Assembly: GCA_016934575.1 (NCBI GenBank)
Contig: JAFGSN010000017.1
Location: forward strand, 1-47,905
DNA from: Vicinamibacteria bacterium
Lineage (GTDB): Bacteria > Acidobacteriota > Vicinamibacteria > Fen-336
DNA length: 47,905 bases
Reading direction: 5' to 3'
This document shows, in pieces, positions 8,057 through 17,140 of this stretch. The first letter of the stretch is position 1, and each line of letters begins with the position of its first letter. Position numbers and translations under genes: made by a program. The notes beneath the pieces are model-generated. The model saw nothing but the letters and a program-made list of their open reading frames with translations. It did no database searches and had not been told where the DNA came from.

Positions 8057-10102
8057 TTATTCCTTGAGCCACTGATCGAGCCAGGCGATGACCGTCTCGT
8101 GCCACAGCTTGGAGTTGGCAGGCTGCAGCACCCAGTGGTTCTCGTCGGGGAAGTAAAGCAGCTTGGAGGGTACGCCTAGGCGCTGCAGGGCGGTGAAGGT
8201 GGAGATGCCCTGCGTGTCCGCCACGCGATAATCCCTGGCGCCGTGCACAACGAGCGTGGGCGTCTTCCAGTTCTTCACCCCATCGATCGGGTTGTGGCGC
8301 GAATAACCGCTCGGGTTCTCCCAGGGCGTGCCGCCATGATCCCATTCGGGGAACCACAGCTCTTCGGTGTCGTAATAGGCCATCCGCTCGTCGAGGTTGC
8401 CGTCGTGAACCACGAAACAGCGAAAACGGTCCGTGCGACCGGCCATCCAGTTGATCATGAAGCCGCCATAAGAGGCCCCCAACGCGCCGGCGCGCGAACC
8501 GTCGAGAAAGGACCACCTGGCGAGCGCGAAATCGAGCCCTTTTATCAAATCCTCGTACGGGGCGCCGCCCCAGTCGTCATTGATGGAGTCGGTAAAGGCC
8601 TGTCCGTAGCCGGTCGAACCATGGAAATTGATCATCAGCGCCGCGTAGCCGGCCCCGGCATAGGCCTGGGGATTCCAGCGGTAATGGAAGTTGTTGCCGA
8701 AAGAGCCCTGCGGTCCGCCGTGAACCAACATGGCCACGGGGTAGCTCTTCGCCGGATCGAAATCGACGGGTCGAACGAGATAGCCCTCCACGATCTCGCC
8801 CCGGGCGCCAGCGAAGCTGAATCTCTCGGGCGTTCCCAGGCGGGTCTGGGCAAGCCGCTCGTCATTGATGTGCGTGATGCGCCGCGTATCCCGGCCGTCT
8901 CGGGCCACGCTGTAGATCTCCGTTGGACCAAGCAGCGAGTTGAGTCCATGAACGATCCGATCCCCGGTCGCTGGCTGCGGATCGACCACAGTGCCTTCGC
9001 CCACGACAATCCGTGTGACGCCCGAAGCGAGATCGATAGCAAACAGAGCGCGCTGGCCGAGGTGGTCGGCCGTCGACAAGATTTCCTTGCCGTCGGCCGT
9101 CCAGGCGATCGTCGAAGGGGATCGATCGCCGCGCGGCGTTCGATCGGCCATGAGATCGTAGGCGCGCTCCACGCCGCTCACCCAGTCGCGCACGATGATT
9201 CGGTGGCGGTCGGCTTCATAACCGGCCCGGCTCATCGCCAGATAGGCAAGCTTCGTCCCGTCGGGCGAGAAGAGCGGTTGCGTGTCAGCGGCCGGATTGC
9301 TTGTCAGGCGCCTGGGCGCCGCCGAGCCGTCAACCGGCACGGTAAAGAGATCGAAGTTGGTGGACCAAGCCTCGATTCGACCGACATCCTTGGCGGCAAA
9401 GACGACGGTCTGTCCGTCAGGCGACACGGTGAACTCCTCTGCGCCGCCAAACGGGCGCGACGGGCAGTCGGCGTCCATCCCGCCCATCAGGTCATGCATC
9501 GCGCCGGTCGTCAGATCAAAGGTGAACAGGTGCGAGCGCGTACCGTCCTTCCAGGCGTCCCAGTGTCGAACGAAGAGACGGTCATAGATGCGTCCCGTGG
9601 CCTTGGCCGTCGCGCGTGCATCGAGGGTCGCTTGCGTCTGCTCGATGGATCGGCCCGGGAACACGCTCACCGCCAGGATCAGTCGCCGTCCGTCCGGGGA
9701 AACCTGGAAGGTCTCGACGTCGCGGGCCAGCCGTGTCACGTGCACGGCCTCGCCGCCGTCAACAGCGATACGCCACACCTGAGAGCCGCCGGAGCGCGCG
9801 CCGAGGAAGTAAAGCAGACGGCCGTCCGGGGCCCAGGCCGGCTGCCAGTCGTTGGACTCGTGCGTCGTCAGACGCCGCAAGTCCTTGCCGTCAAGATTCA
9901 CGAGGTAGACGTCCGTCTCTCCTCGATTGTTCTCGATGTCGGTCGTACGCAGCGAAAAGGCCGCCCGTATCCCGTCCGGCGAGACGCGCACGTCGGCGAT
10001 GCGCCGCATCGCCAACATATCGTCGATCGAGAACGAGCGTGGAGCGGCCGGGGTGAGCGAGCTCGAGAGCAACAGCGCGACAAGCCATAACAGATAGCGC
10101 AT
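8057..10102 (-). CDS. S9 family peptidase (prolyl oligopeptidase/acylaminoacyl-peptidase type)
   Basis: A 681-aa exported serine peptidase. It starts with a signal peptide (MRYLLWLVALLLSSSLTPAAP). Residues about 25-410 form a seven-bladed WD40-like/TolB-like beta-propeller with repeated PDG motifs (VSPDGIRAAFS, WAPDGRLLYFLG, VSPDGRRLILAV, FSPDGTKLAYLA). Residues about 425-681 form the alpha/beta hydrolase domain. The catalytic triad is visible as Ser544 (GASYGG), Asp624 (HGARDYRV) and His656 (DENHWV). GGAGG lies about 10 bases before the ATG. It probably trims oligopeptides in the periplasm. Neighbouring genes give no substrate clue; it is transcribed singly or with the GNAT-nitrilase gene 188 bases upstream. 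Confidence 0.93.
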   Translation of the reverse strand: MRYLLWLVALLLSSSLTPAAPRSFSIDDMLAMRRIADVRVSPDGIRAAFSLRTTDIENNRGETDVYLVNLDGKDLRRLTTHESNDWQPAWAPDGRLLYFLGARSGGSQVWRIAVDGGEAVHVTRLARDVETFQVSPDGRRLILAVSVFPGRSIEQTQATLDARATAKATGRIYDRLFVRHWDAWKDGTRSHLFTFDLTTGAMHDLMGGMDADCPSRPFGGAEEFTVSPDGQTVVFAAKDVGRIEAWSTNFDLFTVPVDGSAAPRRLTSNPAADTQPLFSPDGTKLAYLAMSRAGYEADRHRIIVRDWVSGVERAYDLMADRTPRGDRSPSTIAWTADGKEILSTADHLGQRALFAIDLASGVTRIVVGEGTVVDPQPATGDRIVHGLNSLLGPTEIYSVARDGRDTRRITHINDERLAQTRLGTPERFSFAGARGEIVEGYLVRPVDFDPAKSYPVAMLVHGGPQGSFGNNFHYRWNPQAYAGAGYAALMINFHGSTGYGQAFTDSINDDWGGAPYEDLIKGLDFALARWSFLDGSRAGALGASYGGFMINWMAGRTDRFRCFVVHDGNLDERMAYYDTEELWFPEWDHGGTPWENPSGYSRHNPIDGVKNWKTPTLVVHGARDYRVADTQGISTFTALQRLGVPSKLLYFPDENHWVLQPANSKLWHETVIAWLDQWLKE

Positions 10103-10290
10103 GATTCCTATACCTCCGACGTGATCTTACCGTGCCGGCCGGCTGCCGGCGCCTTATCTTTACCGAAGTTGACGAAAAAGGCGCGCGTCCCTAGTGTGTC
10201 GGCGTCATGGAGGCGACCTGAAAAGGCCGCGCTCCAGCGCGAACTGGCCAAGCGAGCGGAAAGCAACGCGACGCCGACAGGCCCATGAAT

Positions 10291-11886
10291 CTATAGCTTT
10301 CCATCCGTGTCGCGCGAGTCTCCATGGACCCCCACCGTGCGAATCACGTCGCCGTCGCGGTAGCGCAGGGCGTAGATTTCTTGACGGCGGTCCATCCAGT
10401 TGCGAACCGTCCCTTGCCGGCGATGGCGCCAGAGCAGTTCCAGATCCAGGTCGTCGACGATGACCGTCTCGATGTTTGGCGTGCAAAGCGCCATGATTCC
10501 GTCGCGGTCGAAGGGAATATCGGAGGGTGCGAAGATGCCGGATTGGGCATAGTGGATGTCGGCGTTATCGACGAACGGCAGGTTGCCCACGCATCCCGCC
10601 ACCGCGGCATAGACGTGGTTCTCGATGCAACGCGCCTGAGCGCAATAGCGCACGCGCAGATATGCATAACGCTCGTCGGTATTGAAGGGAACGAAAAGAA
10701 TACGCGCGCCCTTGTCGGCGGCGATCCGTGCCAGCTCGGGAAACTCGATGTCGTAACAGACCAGGATCGCGATGCGGCCACAGTCGGTGTTGAAGACCTC
10801 GAGCCGGTCGCCGGTCGACACGCCCCACCAACGCTGCTCGTTGGGGGTGACGTGGAGCTTGTACTGCCGCTCCAGCGTTCCGTCGCGACGGAAGAGAAAG
10901 GCCACGTTGTATAGCTTGTCGTTCTCGACCAGGAAGTGCGAGCCGCCGATGACGTTGATGTTGTATCCAATGGCAAGTTGCGAGAAGCGCTCCAGGTAGG
11001 AATCGGTGTAATCGGACAACCGCCGCACGGCGAGACCCGGGCGCGGGGCCTTCACGATCGACAGCAACTGCGTCGTGATCAGCTCCGGAAAAAGAATGAA
11101 GTCGCACTTGTAGTCGGCGGCCACGTCCACGAAGTACTCGCACTGTCGGGCGAACTCCTCGAAGCTCTCCACGCTTCGCATCTGATATTGAACGACGCAG
11201 ATTCGCACGGGAGCGATCCGGCGCATCAACGTCTTGCTCCGCGGGACGTGATCGAGATTGGTCCATTCGAGGAAAGTGGCGAATCCGCGCGAATCGCTGT
11301 CCGCGGGAAAATAGTCGGGAATGAGCGCCTTGAGCACGAATCCATTCGCGGTTTGCGTCGTGAGAACCGGATCGACGAGCGTCTTGTTCATCACCTTTTC
11401 TACGTACTCACGCGCGCACATCTCCGCCGCGTGTCGTCCATAGCCGGGGATACGACCTCCGATAATGATCCGCGCCAGATTCCGCTCCCGGGCAATTTGT
11501 TTGCGAGCGTCATAGAGACGTCGTGACAGCCGGAGGCCGCGGAGCTCGGGATCGACCATGATCTCGATGCCGTAGAGCGTATCGCCTTCGAGATCGTGAT
11601 TGCGAATGTATCCGTCGTCGGAGATCTGCTTCCAGTTGTGCCATTCGGAGTGTTGTGAAAAGTCGACGATCAGGCTGCTCGATGAGGCCACGAGTCGCCC
11701 TTCATAGTCGACGCCAAGCTGGCCCTCGGGAAAGATCCGGAGCTGACTCTCGAACTGCTCGCGCGACCAAGGGCGCATCCCCGGGAAACACTGCAACTGC
11801 ATCCGCATGACAGCGTCCAGATCCGCCGACTTGAGCGTGCGAAGGACGATCTTGTGCTCGAACTCCTTGAGATCCATATCCGCCAT
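10291..11886 (-). CDS. GNAT acetyltransferase-carbon/nitrogen hydrolase fusion
   Basis: A 531-aa two-domain protein. Residues about 12-190 are a GNAT N-acetyltransferase domain ([20 protein letters not shown] has the acetyl-CoA loop character). Residues about 225-500 are a nitrilase-superfamily amidohydrolase with the full catalytic set: Glu268 (FPELIT), Lys343 (YKLHVTP) and Cys377 (CYDIEFPE). The same fusion is known from Bacillus YhcX-type proteins, whose substrate is unknown. Start ATG 11886 has GGAGG 5 bases upstream. The gene is divergent from the mlaE operon. Acetylation and amide hydrolysis acting on one small molecule is a plausible inference only. Confidence 0.93.
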   Translation of the reverse strand: MADMDLKEFEHKIVLRTLKSADLDAVMRMQLQCFPGMRPWSREQFESQLRIFPEGQLGVDYEGRLVASSSSLIVDFSQHSEWHNWKQISDDGYIRNHDLEGDTLYGIEIMVDPELRGLRLSRRLYDARKQIARERNLARIIIGGRIPGYGRHAAEMCAREYVEKVMNKTLVDPVLTTQTANGFVLKALIPDYFPADSDSRGFATFLEWTNLDHVPRSKTLMRRIAPVRICVVQYQMRSVESFEEFARQCEYFVDVAADYKCDFILFPELITTQLLSIVKAPRPGLAVRRLSDYTDSYLERFSQLAIGYNINVIGGSHFLVENDKLYNVAFLFRRDGTLERQYKLHVTPNEQRWWGVSTGDRLEVFNTDCGRIAILVCYDIEFPELARIAADKGARILFVPFNTDERYAYLRVRYCAQARCIENHVYAAVAGCVGNLPFVDNADIHYAQSGIFAPSDIPFDRDGIMALCTPNIETVIVDDLDLELLWRHRRQGTVRNWMDRRQEIYALRYRDGDVIRTVGVHGDSRDTDGKL

Positions 11887-12030
11887 GGCGCCCTCCTCGG
11901 TTCTTGCCGTCAGGGCATTCTAGAACGTCTTTCCTCGGGGCATCCGGACGGAGAAAGCGCCGTCCTTCCGCGGAAAGGACATGATCCGGATCGCGTTGGT
12001 CCTCGTCGGAGGTAAACTGAAGCCGGCACG

Positions 12031-13158
12031 ATGAGCGCGCAAAGCGGACCTCCCACCTTCGAGATCCAGGATGACGCCCAGGGCCGACGCATCGCCGTCC
12101 TGGGCGGCGATTGGAGCTTGCGGAGCCTGCGGCGTCGCCACCGCGGATTGGCGCTCGATCTCTCGCGGGCGGCTCAAGAGCCGGATCGAGAGTGGGACCT
12201 CCGTGAGATCGACCGCCTCGACGCCGCCGGAGCGGTCCTGTTATTCCGCTCCTGGGGACGCGCTCTGCCGGGTCGTATTCATCTCCGAGAGCAACACGCC
12301 GCGCTTTTCGATCGACTTGGAGAAGCGCCGAGACTGGAGCCTGCCGCGCGATACGCCTTCGGAGACGGCATCGCCGCGCTGGGCGCGCGCAGCTTCGACT
12401 TCGTGATGCATCTGGCCAGCGTCGTGACTCTCCTCGGGCGATTATCGCTGGATTTCGTTTCTTTATTGCCGCGTCCCGGTCGAGCGCCCTGGCGTGAGAT
12501 CTCCGCCGGCATCTATCGTGCCGGCGTGACGGCGCTTCCGATCACGGCGCTTGTCGGCTTTCTCATCGGCATCGTGGTGAGCTATCTCTCGGCGCAGCAG
12601 TTGCGCGCGTTCGGCGCCAACATCTTCATCGTGAATCTGCTCGGGATCAGCGTTCTCCGGGAGCTCGGGCCGCTTCTGGCCGCGATCCTCGTGGCGGGCC
12701 GATCCGGTTCGTCCATGACGGCCCAGATCGGCGTCATGCGCCTGACGCAAGAGCTCGACGCTCTTTCCGCCATGGGCATCTCGTACAGCCAGCGGCTCGT
12801 CATGCCGCGCGTTGTATCACTGAGTCTGGCGCTTCCGTTGCTCGTTCTGTGGACCGACGCTCTGGCCCTCTGGGGCGGAATACTGGCGGCCGAGCACGCG
12901 CTGGGGATCGGGCCGCAACTTTTCCTGCTCAAGCTTCCCGACGCCGTGCCGGTCGCGAATCTATGGCTCGGCGTCGGAAAGGGCGCCGTTTTCGGCTTCC
13001 TGATCGCCCTCACCGCCTGTCACTTCGGGCTGAAGATCGAACCGGACACCAAGAGCCTGGGCCAGTACACGACGCGCTCGGTCGTCGCGTCCATCACGCT
13101 CGTCATCCTGGCCGACGCGGTATTCGCGATTCTCACGTCACACGCGGGGCTGACATGA
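12031..13158 (+). CDS. mlaE: MlaE-type lipid ABC transporter permease with N-terminal STAS domain
   Basis: Inner-membrane permease of an MCE lipid transport system. Residues about 10-105 form a STAS/MlaB-like domain (IAVLGGDWSL, then WDLREIDRLDAAGAVLLFRSW). Residues about 125-370 are the MlaE/YrbE permease. Its signature RELGPLLAAILVAGRSGSSM starts near residue 210 and continues with AQIGVMRLTQELDALSAMG. In E. coli, MlaB and MlaE are separate proteins; here they are fused, a form also seen in other bacteria. No good ribosome site is seen at ATG 12031. The stop overlaps the mlaF start (ATGA), so translation is probably coupled. First gene of mlaE-mlaF-mlaD-auxiliary lipoprotein. Confidence 0.93.
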   Translation: MSAQSGPPTFEIQDDAQGRRIAVLGGDWSLRSLRRRHRGLALDLSRAAQEPDREWDLREIDRLDAAGAVLLFRSWGRALPGRIHLREQHAALFDRLGEAPRLEPAARYAFGDGIAALGARSFDFVMHLASVVTLLGRLSLDFVSLLPRPGRAPWREISAGIYRAGVTALPITALVGFLIGIVVSYLSAQQLRAFGANIFIVNLLGISVLRELGPLLAAILVAGRSGSSMTAQIGVMRLTQELDALSAMGISYSQRLVMPRVVSLSLALPLLVLWTDALALWGGILAAEHALGIGPQLFLLKLPDAVPVANLWLGVGKGAVFGFLIALTACHFGLKIEPDTKSLGQYTTRSVVASITLVILADAVFAILTSHAGLT

Positions 13159-13913
13159 CGGACGCGGTGGTGGTCGCCGAGCAGGTATGCACGCGCATCG
13201 ACGGACGCGTCATCAACCGCGACATCGATCTCTCCGTGCGTCGGGGAGAAATCCTCGCGTTGATCGGCGGATCGGGCGCCGGCAAAACGACGCTGCTGCG
13301 AACGCTCATCGGTCTCCGCAGGCCGAACGCCGGGCGCGTGAGGATCTTCGGCCGGGATCTTTATCGCGCCGATGCAGCGACACAACGCGTCATACGACAG
13401 CGGTGGGGCGTGCTTTTCCAGGGAGGCGCGCTCTTCTCGGCCTTGTCGGTTTTCGAAAACGTCGCGCTCCCGCTCCGAGAAACGCGCTTGCTGGACGACG
13501 CCTCCATCACGGACGTGGTGATGCTCAAGCTGGCTCAGGTCGGCCTCGATCCGAAAGACGCCCCGAAGCTGCCGGCGCAGCTTTCGGGCGGCATGGTCAA
13601 GCGGGCGGCCCTGGCGCGCTCGCTCGTGCTCGATCCGGAGCTTCTGTTTCTCGACGAACCAACTTCCGGCCTCGACCCGTTATCGGCCGCCGCGTTCCAG
13701 TCTCTGCTGACGTCGCTGAGACAAGATTTGAGGCTCACGGTCGTCATGGTGACTCACGATCTGGACACCTTGACCGTGCTTAGTGATCGCGTGGCCGCCT
13801 TGGCCGAACAACGGCTCGTCGCTATCGGTCCGCTGTCAGAGATCCGAGAGATCGATCACCCGTTCCTGCGTGAATACTTCTCGAGCGAGCGCGGCCGCCA
13901 GCCGTCTCCTTGA
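13155..13913 (+). CDS. mlaF: MlaF-type lipid ABC transporter ATPase
   Basis: Cytoplasmic ATPase powering the MlaE permease. The 252-aa protein has Walker A GGSGAGKTT (38-46), Q-loop Gln89, signature LSGGM (143-147), Walker B with catalytic Glu (LFLDEPTSGLDP, Asp167-Glu168) and H-loop His201. The LSGGMVKR variant is typical of MlaF rather than generic ABC ATPases (LSGGQ). ATG 13155 overlaps the mlaE stop by ATGA. The C-terminal HPFLREYFSSERG is a usual MlaF tail. A 98-base gap separates it from mlaD. Confidence 0.94.
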   Translation: MTDAVVVAEQVCTRIDGRVINRDIDLSVRRGEILALIGGSGAGKTTLLRTLIGLRRPNAGRVRIFGRDLYRADAATQRVIRQRWGVLFQGGALFSALSVFENVALPLRETRLLDDASITDVVMLKLAQVGLDPKDAPKLPAQLSGGMVKRAALARSLVLDPELLFLDEPTSGLDPLSAAAFQSLLTSLRQDLRLTVVMVTHDLDTLTVLSDRVAALAEQRLVAIGPLSEIREIDHPFLREYFSSERGRQPSP

Positions 13914-14011
13914 CGCCATATGGAGCCACGAAGAAACCACGCGGCTGTAAGCGCACGGCATCAACATGACCGGCTCGAAAAAGCGACGTTCATACCGAAC
14001 GGAGAGGACTC

Positions 14012-14953
14012 ATGGAGAATCGATCCCACGCCCTGATCGCCGGCTTGTTCACGATCGTATTCGGCGTCGGACTCGTGGCGACGGGCCTGTGGATGAGTCG
14101 GCGCGGCCGTGAGCCGCTCGCTCCATACGTCCTCGTGTCTCGCACCTCTGTCGGAGGGTTGAATCCCCAGGCGCCCGTTCGCTATCGCGGCGTGGAAGTG
14201 GGCAAGGTCGCGAACATACGCTTCGACTCCGAACAGCTCGGCACGATTCTCATCGACGTGACCGTCGGCACGAGCGTTCCGGTGACAACCGAGACCTTCG
14301 CGCGCCTCGGATTTCAGGGAGTGACGGGCCTGGCGTACGTCGAGCTCGACGACGAGGGCCGACAGGGCCAGCCGCTGACAACGAGCCGGCTGCGGCCCGC
14401 TCGCATCGAGACTCGACCTTCGGTGTTGCAGGAGTTCGGAGACGCCGGCCAGTTGCTCCTCGTGCGCGTCAACGAAATCGCGCAACGTCTGAATTTCTTG
14501 CTTAATGAAGAAAACCAGGTGCGCCTGTCCAACACGCTCAAAAGCATAGAGGAGCTGACACGGCGCTTTGTCTCGTTCCAGGAGCGCCTGGTGCCGACGG
14601 TCGATCGCGTGCCGCGTCTCGCGGAAAGGACGGACACGTTGCTCGCCGAGAGCAGCGAGCTGATGGCCGAGCTGCGCGAAGTGACGCGCCTGCTGAAAGA
14701 GCAGATGGCCGTCGTCGAGCGCTTCGGACGCGGCGTGGATCGGGCGAACGCCGTTGCATCAGACCTCCATACGCGGACGCTGCCCGATATGTCGCGGCTC
14801 CTCGTTCGACTCTCGCGGGCCGCCGAAACCCTGGATCGCGCTCTCGAGTCGCAGGCTCACGAGCCGCAGAGCCTGCTCTTCGGCGCTCCGCCGCCCGAGC
14901 CCGGTCCGGGCGAGACGGGCTTCTCCGTCCCCGATCAAGGAGAACGACGATGA
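14012..14953 (+). CDS. mlaD: MlaD-family MCE substrate-binding protein
   Basis: A periplasmic, membrane-anchored lipid-binding subunit. It has a single TM at residues about 8-28 (LIAGLFTIVFGVGLVATGLWM) and an MCE domain at about 38-120 (VSRTSVGGLNPQAPVRYRGV, VGKVANIRF, GFQGVTGLAYVEL). A long alpha-helical/coiled-coil tail follows (about 145-290), then a Pro/Gly-rich end. At 313 aa it is longer than E. coli MlaD (about 183 aa), because the helical tail is like the tunnel-forming helices of PqiB/LetB-type or mycobacterial MCE proteins. GGAGAGGACTC precedes ATG 14012. Its stop overlaps the next start (ATGA). Confidence 0.93.
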   Translation: MENRSHALIAGLFTIVFGVGLVATGLWMSRRGREPLAPYVLVSRTSVGGLNPQAPVRYRGVEVGKVANIRFDSEQLGTILIDVTVGTSVPVTTETFARLGFQGVTGLAYVELDDEGRQGQPLTTSRLRPARIETRPSVLQEFGDAGQLLLVRVNEIAQRLNFLLNEENQVRLSNTLKSIEELTRRFVSFQERLVPTVDRVPRLAERTDTLLAESSELMAELREVTRLLKEQMAVVERFGRGVDRANAVASDLHTRTLPDMSRLLVRLSRAAETLDRALESQAHEPQSLLFGAPPPEPGPGETGFSVPDQGERR

Positions 14954-15639
14954 AATCCTTTCTGTTCTTCGCCGCGACAATGACGGCTTTGACGGCATGC
15001 TCGCTGCGGCCCGCGCCACGGCCTCCAGTGGCGCGCTACGACCTGGGAGACGCGCGCTTCTCCGAGTCGCCCGCGAAACAGCTCCCGTTCGTCTTCGTGG
15101 TTCACGAGCCAAGCGCAGCGGCCTGGCTCGATACGCGCGACATGCACTACCGCCTCGAATACGAGGACGGCTCTCGAATCCGTCGCTACGCCGGCAGCCG
15201 CTGGGCCGTCTCGCCGCTCCAGCTCCTCGGCGACCTGCTCCGCCGACGTCTGGCGCTTTTCGCCGAAAAGGGCGCCGCCGTGCCGGACTATGGGATCGAG
15301 GCGGACTACTGGCTGCGCCCGACAATCGACGAGTTCTCTCAGGTGTTCGACACTCCGAGCGCCAGTCGGGGAGTGGTCGCGCTGCGCGTGGTTCTGCTCA
15401 AGGGTCGCAACCGATCGTTCCATGCCCAAAAGTCGTTTCGCGTCGAGGCGCCCGCGCCCACTCCGGACGCGCACGGCGGCGTCATCGCCTTGCGAACGGC
15501 GAGCGCGCAAGCATGCGAAGCGATCGTGTCTTGGGTTGCGGAGGAAACGGCGCTCGCGAGCGGAGCCGTACGCGCTCGACCTGCTCGCTCGCTCTTGACG
15601 GCAAGTGGCCGCCGACCTGGCACGACGCCTTGTCGGTGA
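14950..15639 (+). CDS. ABC-type transport auxiliary lipoprotein (PqiC/LptE-like), altered C-terminus
   Basis: Outer-membrane lipoprotein partner of the MCE transporter. It has a signal peptide with lipobox LTAC (Cys17), then YDLGDARF, which is typical of the ABC_trans_aux family (YxLG), and beta-strand segments such as DMHYRLEYEDGSRIRRYAGSRW trimmed into a PqiC-like fold. ATG 14950 overlaps the mlaD stop. The family-like part ends near residue 200 (ACEAIVSWVAEE). The last roughly 30 residues (ARPARSLLTASGRRPG) are Arg-rich and unlike the family, and they are encoded over DNA that reads as a GNAT fragment in another frame. A deletion or fusion has probably replaced the native stop. Confidence 0.82.
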   Translation: MKSFLFFAATMTALTACSLRPAPRPPVARYDLGDARFSESPAKQLPFVFVVHEPSAAAWLDTRDMHYRLEYEDGSRIRRYAGSRWAVSPLQLLGDLLRRRLALFAEKGAAVPDYGIEADYWLRPTIDEFSQVFDTPSASRGVVALRVVLLKGRNRSFHAQKSFRVEAPAPTPDAHGGVIALRTASAQACEAIVSWVAEETALASGAVRARPARSLLTASGRRPGTTPCR

Positions 15640-15773
15640 CCTTTGGACAGGGCCTGGCTGTCATCCGGTCGGACCAATGCCCGTATTTCGTGGATGCCGC
15701 CAACACCGCGGTGGCCGCGGCAGCCAAAGCGGGCGTCAAGAGCCGGATCGTCGAACCCACAAGAAAGCATTGA
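15594..15773 (+). pseudogene. Fragment of a YoaP-like GNAT acetyltransferase C-terminal region
   Basis: In the frame +2 relative to the lipoprotein gene, the segment reads DGKWPPTWHDALSVTFGQGL, then AVIRSDQCPYFVDAANTAV, AAAAKAGVKSRIVEP and a stop at 15773. The QCPY core followed by an amphipathic helix and a basic strand is the pattern seen in C-terminal parts of YoaP-type GNAT proteins. The N-terminal acetyltransferase domain and the sequence after SRIVE are absent, so this is a short remnant between the mla operon and the methyltransferase. Recognition is from memory of the motif; confidence is moderate. Confidence 0.45.
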
Positions 15774-15777
15774 GCTC

Positions 15778-16587
15778 ATGATGAAAGCACGTGTGCCGGA
15801 AACCTATGTTTTTCCTTCAACAGATGCCGAGGCGCAGAGGCTGGAGCTCCAGGGCTCCAAGCTCTACGGTGGCGCGAGCTTCCTAGATGCTTTCCTGGCT
15901 CGCAACCCGCGCGAAGTCCTCGACGTCGGTTGCGGTGGCGGCTGCTTCACGCGCCACGTCGCGGAAGCGCTGCCTTCCGCCAGCGTCACGGGTCTGGATA
16001 TCGATGAGCCGAGGATCGCCTATGCGCGATCACACAGCAGCGATAAGAACATCCGTTTCGAACCAGGGGACATGGCGAGCATGCCATTTCCGAGCGACTC
16101 GTTCGAGCTGGTCTTTTGCCGATTCGCGTTGGTCCAAAAACAGAATCCCACGGCAGCCGTCCGAGAAATGGCGCGGGTGGTGCGACCCGGGGGCGTCCTC
16201 GTCGCCTACGACATGATCCACGAAGGAGTCTGGTTCGTGCCCAATCGTCCGGCGTTTGGAGCGGCTCTGCGAGCGGTCGTCCGGATGCTTCGCGAGCGCG
16301 GCGCCGAGCCGAACCAGGGGCTTTATCTGACGGCCTGGATGCGGCACGCGGGCCTCAACGATATCTCGGTGCGAGTGATCGCTCACCACGCTTTGGCTAC
16401 CGAGGAGCTGTACGACGCGCACCGAAACAACTGGATGGCGACCTTTCGACACCTCGGCGATGGGCCCGATCGATTGCTCGACGCGGAGACGGTGGCGGCT
16501 GCGCTCGCAGATCTCGAAAGGGTCTCGGGCGATGAGCTCTTGGTCGAGACGACGGTCCTCGCATGGGGGAAGAAACCTCGACCGTAA
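15778..16587 (+). CDS. Class I SAM-dependent methyltransferase
   Basis: A 269-aa protein with a Rossmann SAM-binding fold: motif I VLDVGCGGG (about 48-56), acidic residue of motif II GLDIDEPRI, motif III region FEPGDMASMPFPSDSFELVFC and post-motif VVRPGGVLVAYDM. The N-terminal STDAEAQRLELQGSKLYGG is common in ubiquinone/menaquinone-biosynthesis-type (UbiE-like) and natural-product methyltransferases. The substrate is not predictable. Start ATG 15778 (or the adjacent ATG 15781) follows the GNAT remnant stop within 5 bases, with only weak GAGC as ribosome site. A longer frame 5' overlaps the remnant and is not favoured. Confidence 0.88.
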   Translation: MMKARVPETYVFPSTDAEAQRLELQGSKLYGGASFLDAFLARNPREVLDVGCGGGCFTRHVAEALPSASVTGLDIDEPRIAYARSHSSDKNIRFEPGDMASMPFPSDSFELVFCRFALVQKQNPTAAVREMARVVRPGGVLVAYDMIHEGVWFVPNRPAFGAALRAVVRMLRERGAEPNQGLYLTAWMRHAGLNDISVRVIAHHALATEELYDAHRNNWMATFRHLGDGPDRLLDAETVAAALADLERVSGDELLVETTVLAWGKKPRP

Positions 16588-16705
16588 TGAGCATATGCTG
16601 CCATCCTGCGAGCTGGGCGCGGTCTTGGCATTGACGGCCGGGCGCTTCGCCGTCGGAACGCGGCTGTTTGGCCGCTAGCATCAGAGGGTGTAAAGGAGGT
16701 ATCCG

Positions 16706-17074
16706 TTGACGACGAGCCAAAGCACCATCGACTTCATTCTCGATCAGCTCTCGGGTCTGCCGCGCGTCCGAGCGCGCAAGATGTTCGGCGAGTATGCGCT
16801 GTACTGCGACGAGAAGGTCGTTGCTCTGGTGTGCGACAACCAACTCTTCGTCAAGATCACACCCCAAGGCAAGGCGCTGATCGGGGAACGATATTTAGAG
16901 GGCGAAGCGTATCCAGGGGCAAAGCCGTCCATGGTGATCGGCGCCGAGGAAATCGATGACGGCGAGCGCCTGTGCGACCTCATTCGGATCACGGCGCAAG
17001 CGCTGCCCGCGCCCAAGCAAAGGCATTCCAAGAAGGCGCGGCCTCAAGGCGGCAGAACACGTCGCCAAACATGA
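16706..17074 (+). CDS. TfoX N-terminal domain protein
   Basis: A 122-aa cytoplasmic protein with the TfoX_N fold: DFILDQLSGLPRVRARKMFG, then GEYALYCDEKVVALVCDNQLF and VKITPQGKALI (about residues 8-60), ending in a basic Lys/Arg tail (KQRHSKKARPQGGRTRRQT). Proteins with only this domain are widespread; TfoX itself is a competence regulator in gamma-proteobacteria, but that role cannot be carried over. The start is TTG 16706, supported by a near-perfect ribosome site AAAGGAGGT 5 bases upstream. No in-frame ATG lies nearby. Confidence 0.88.
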   Translation: MTTSQSTIDFILDQLSGLPRVRARKMFGEYALYCDEKVVALVCDNQLFVKITPQGKALIGERYLEGEAYPGAKPSMVIGAEEIDDGERLCDLIRITAQALPAPKQRHSKKARPQGGRTRRQT

Positions 17075-17140
17075 AAACAAGCTTGGCTCATGGAAAACAG
17101 AGCGCTATTCATCGCTGACGCCAGGGAAGGAAGCGCGTTA

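Noticed and set aside
8243-10090. Plus-strand open frame of 615 codons
   Set aside because: It is the complement of the S9 peptidase gene, which has signal peptide and complete catalytic triad; the antisense translation is Arg/His-rich low-complexity with no recognised domain.
14754-15593. Plus-strand frame upstream of the GNAT remnant
   Set aside because: Overlaps mlaD and the lipoprotein gene in another frame; only the last part (from about 15594) resembles a protein family.
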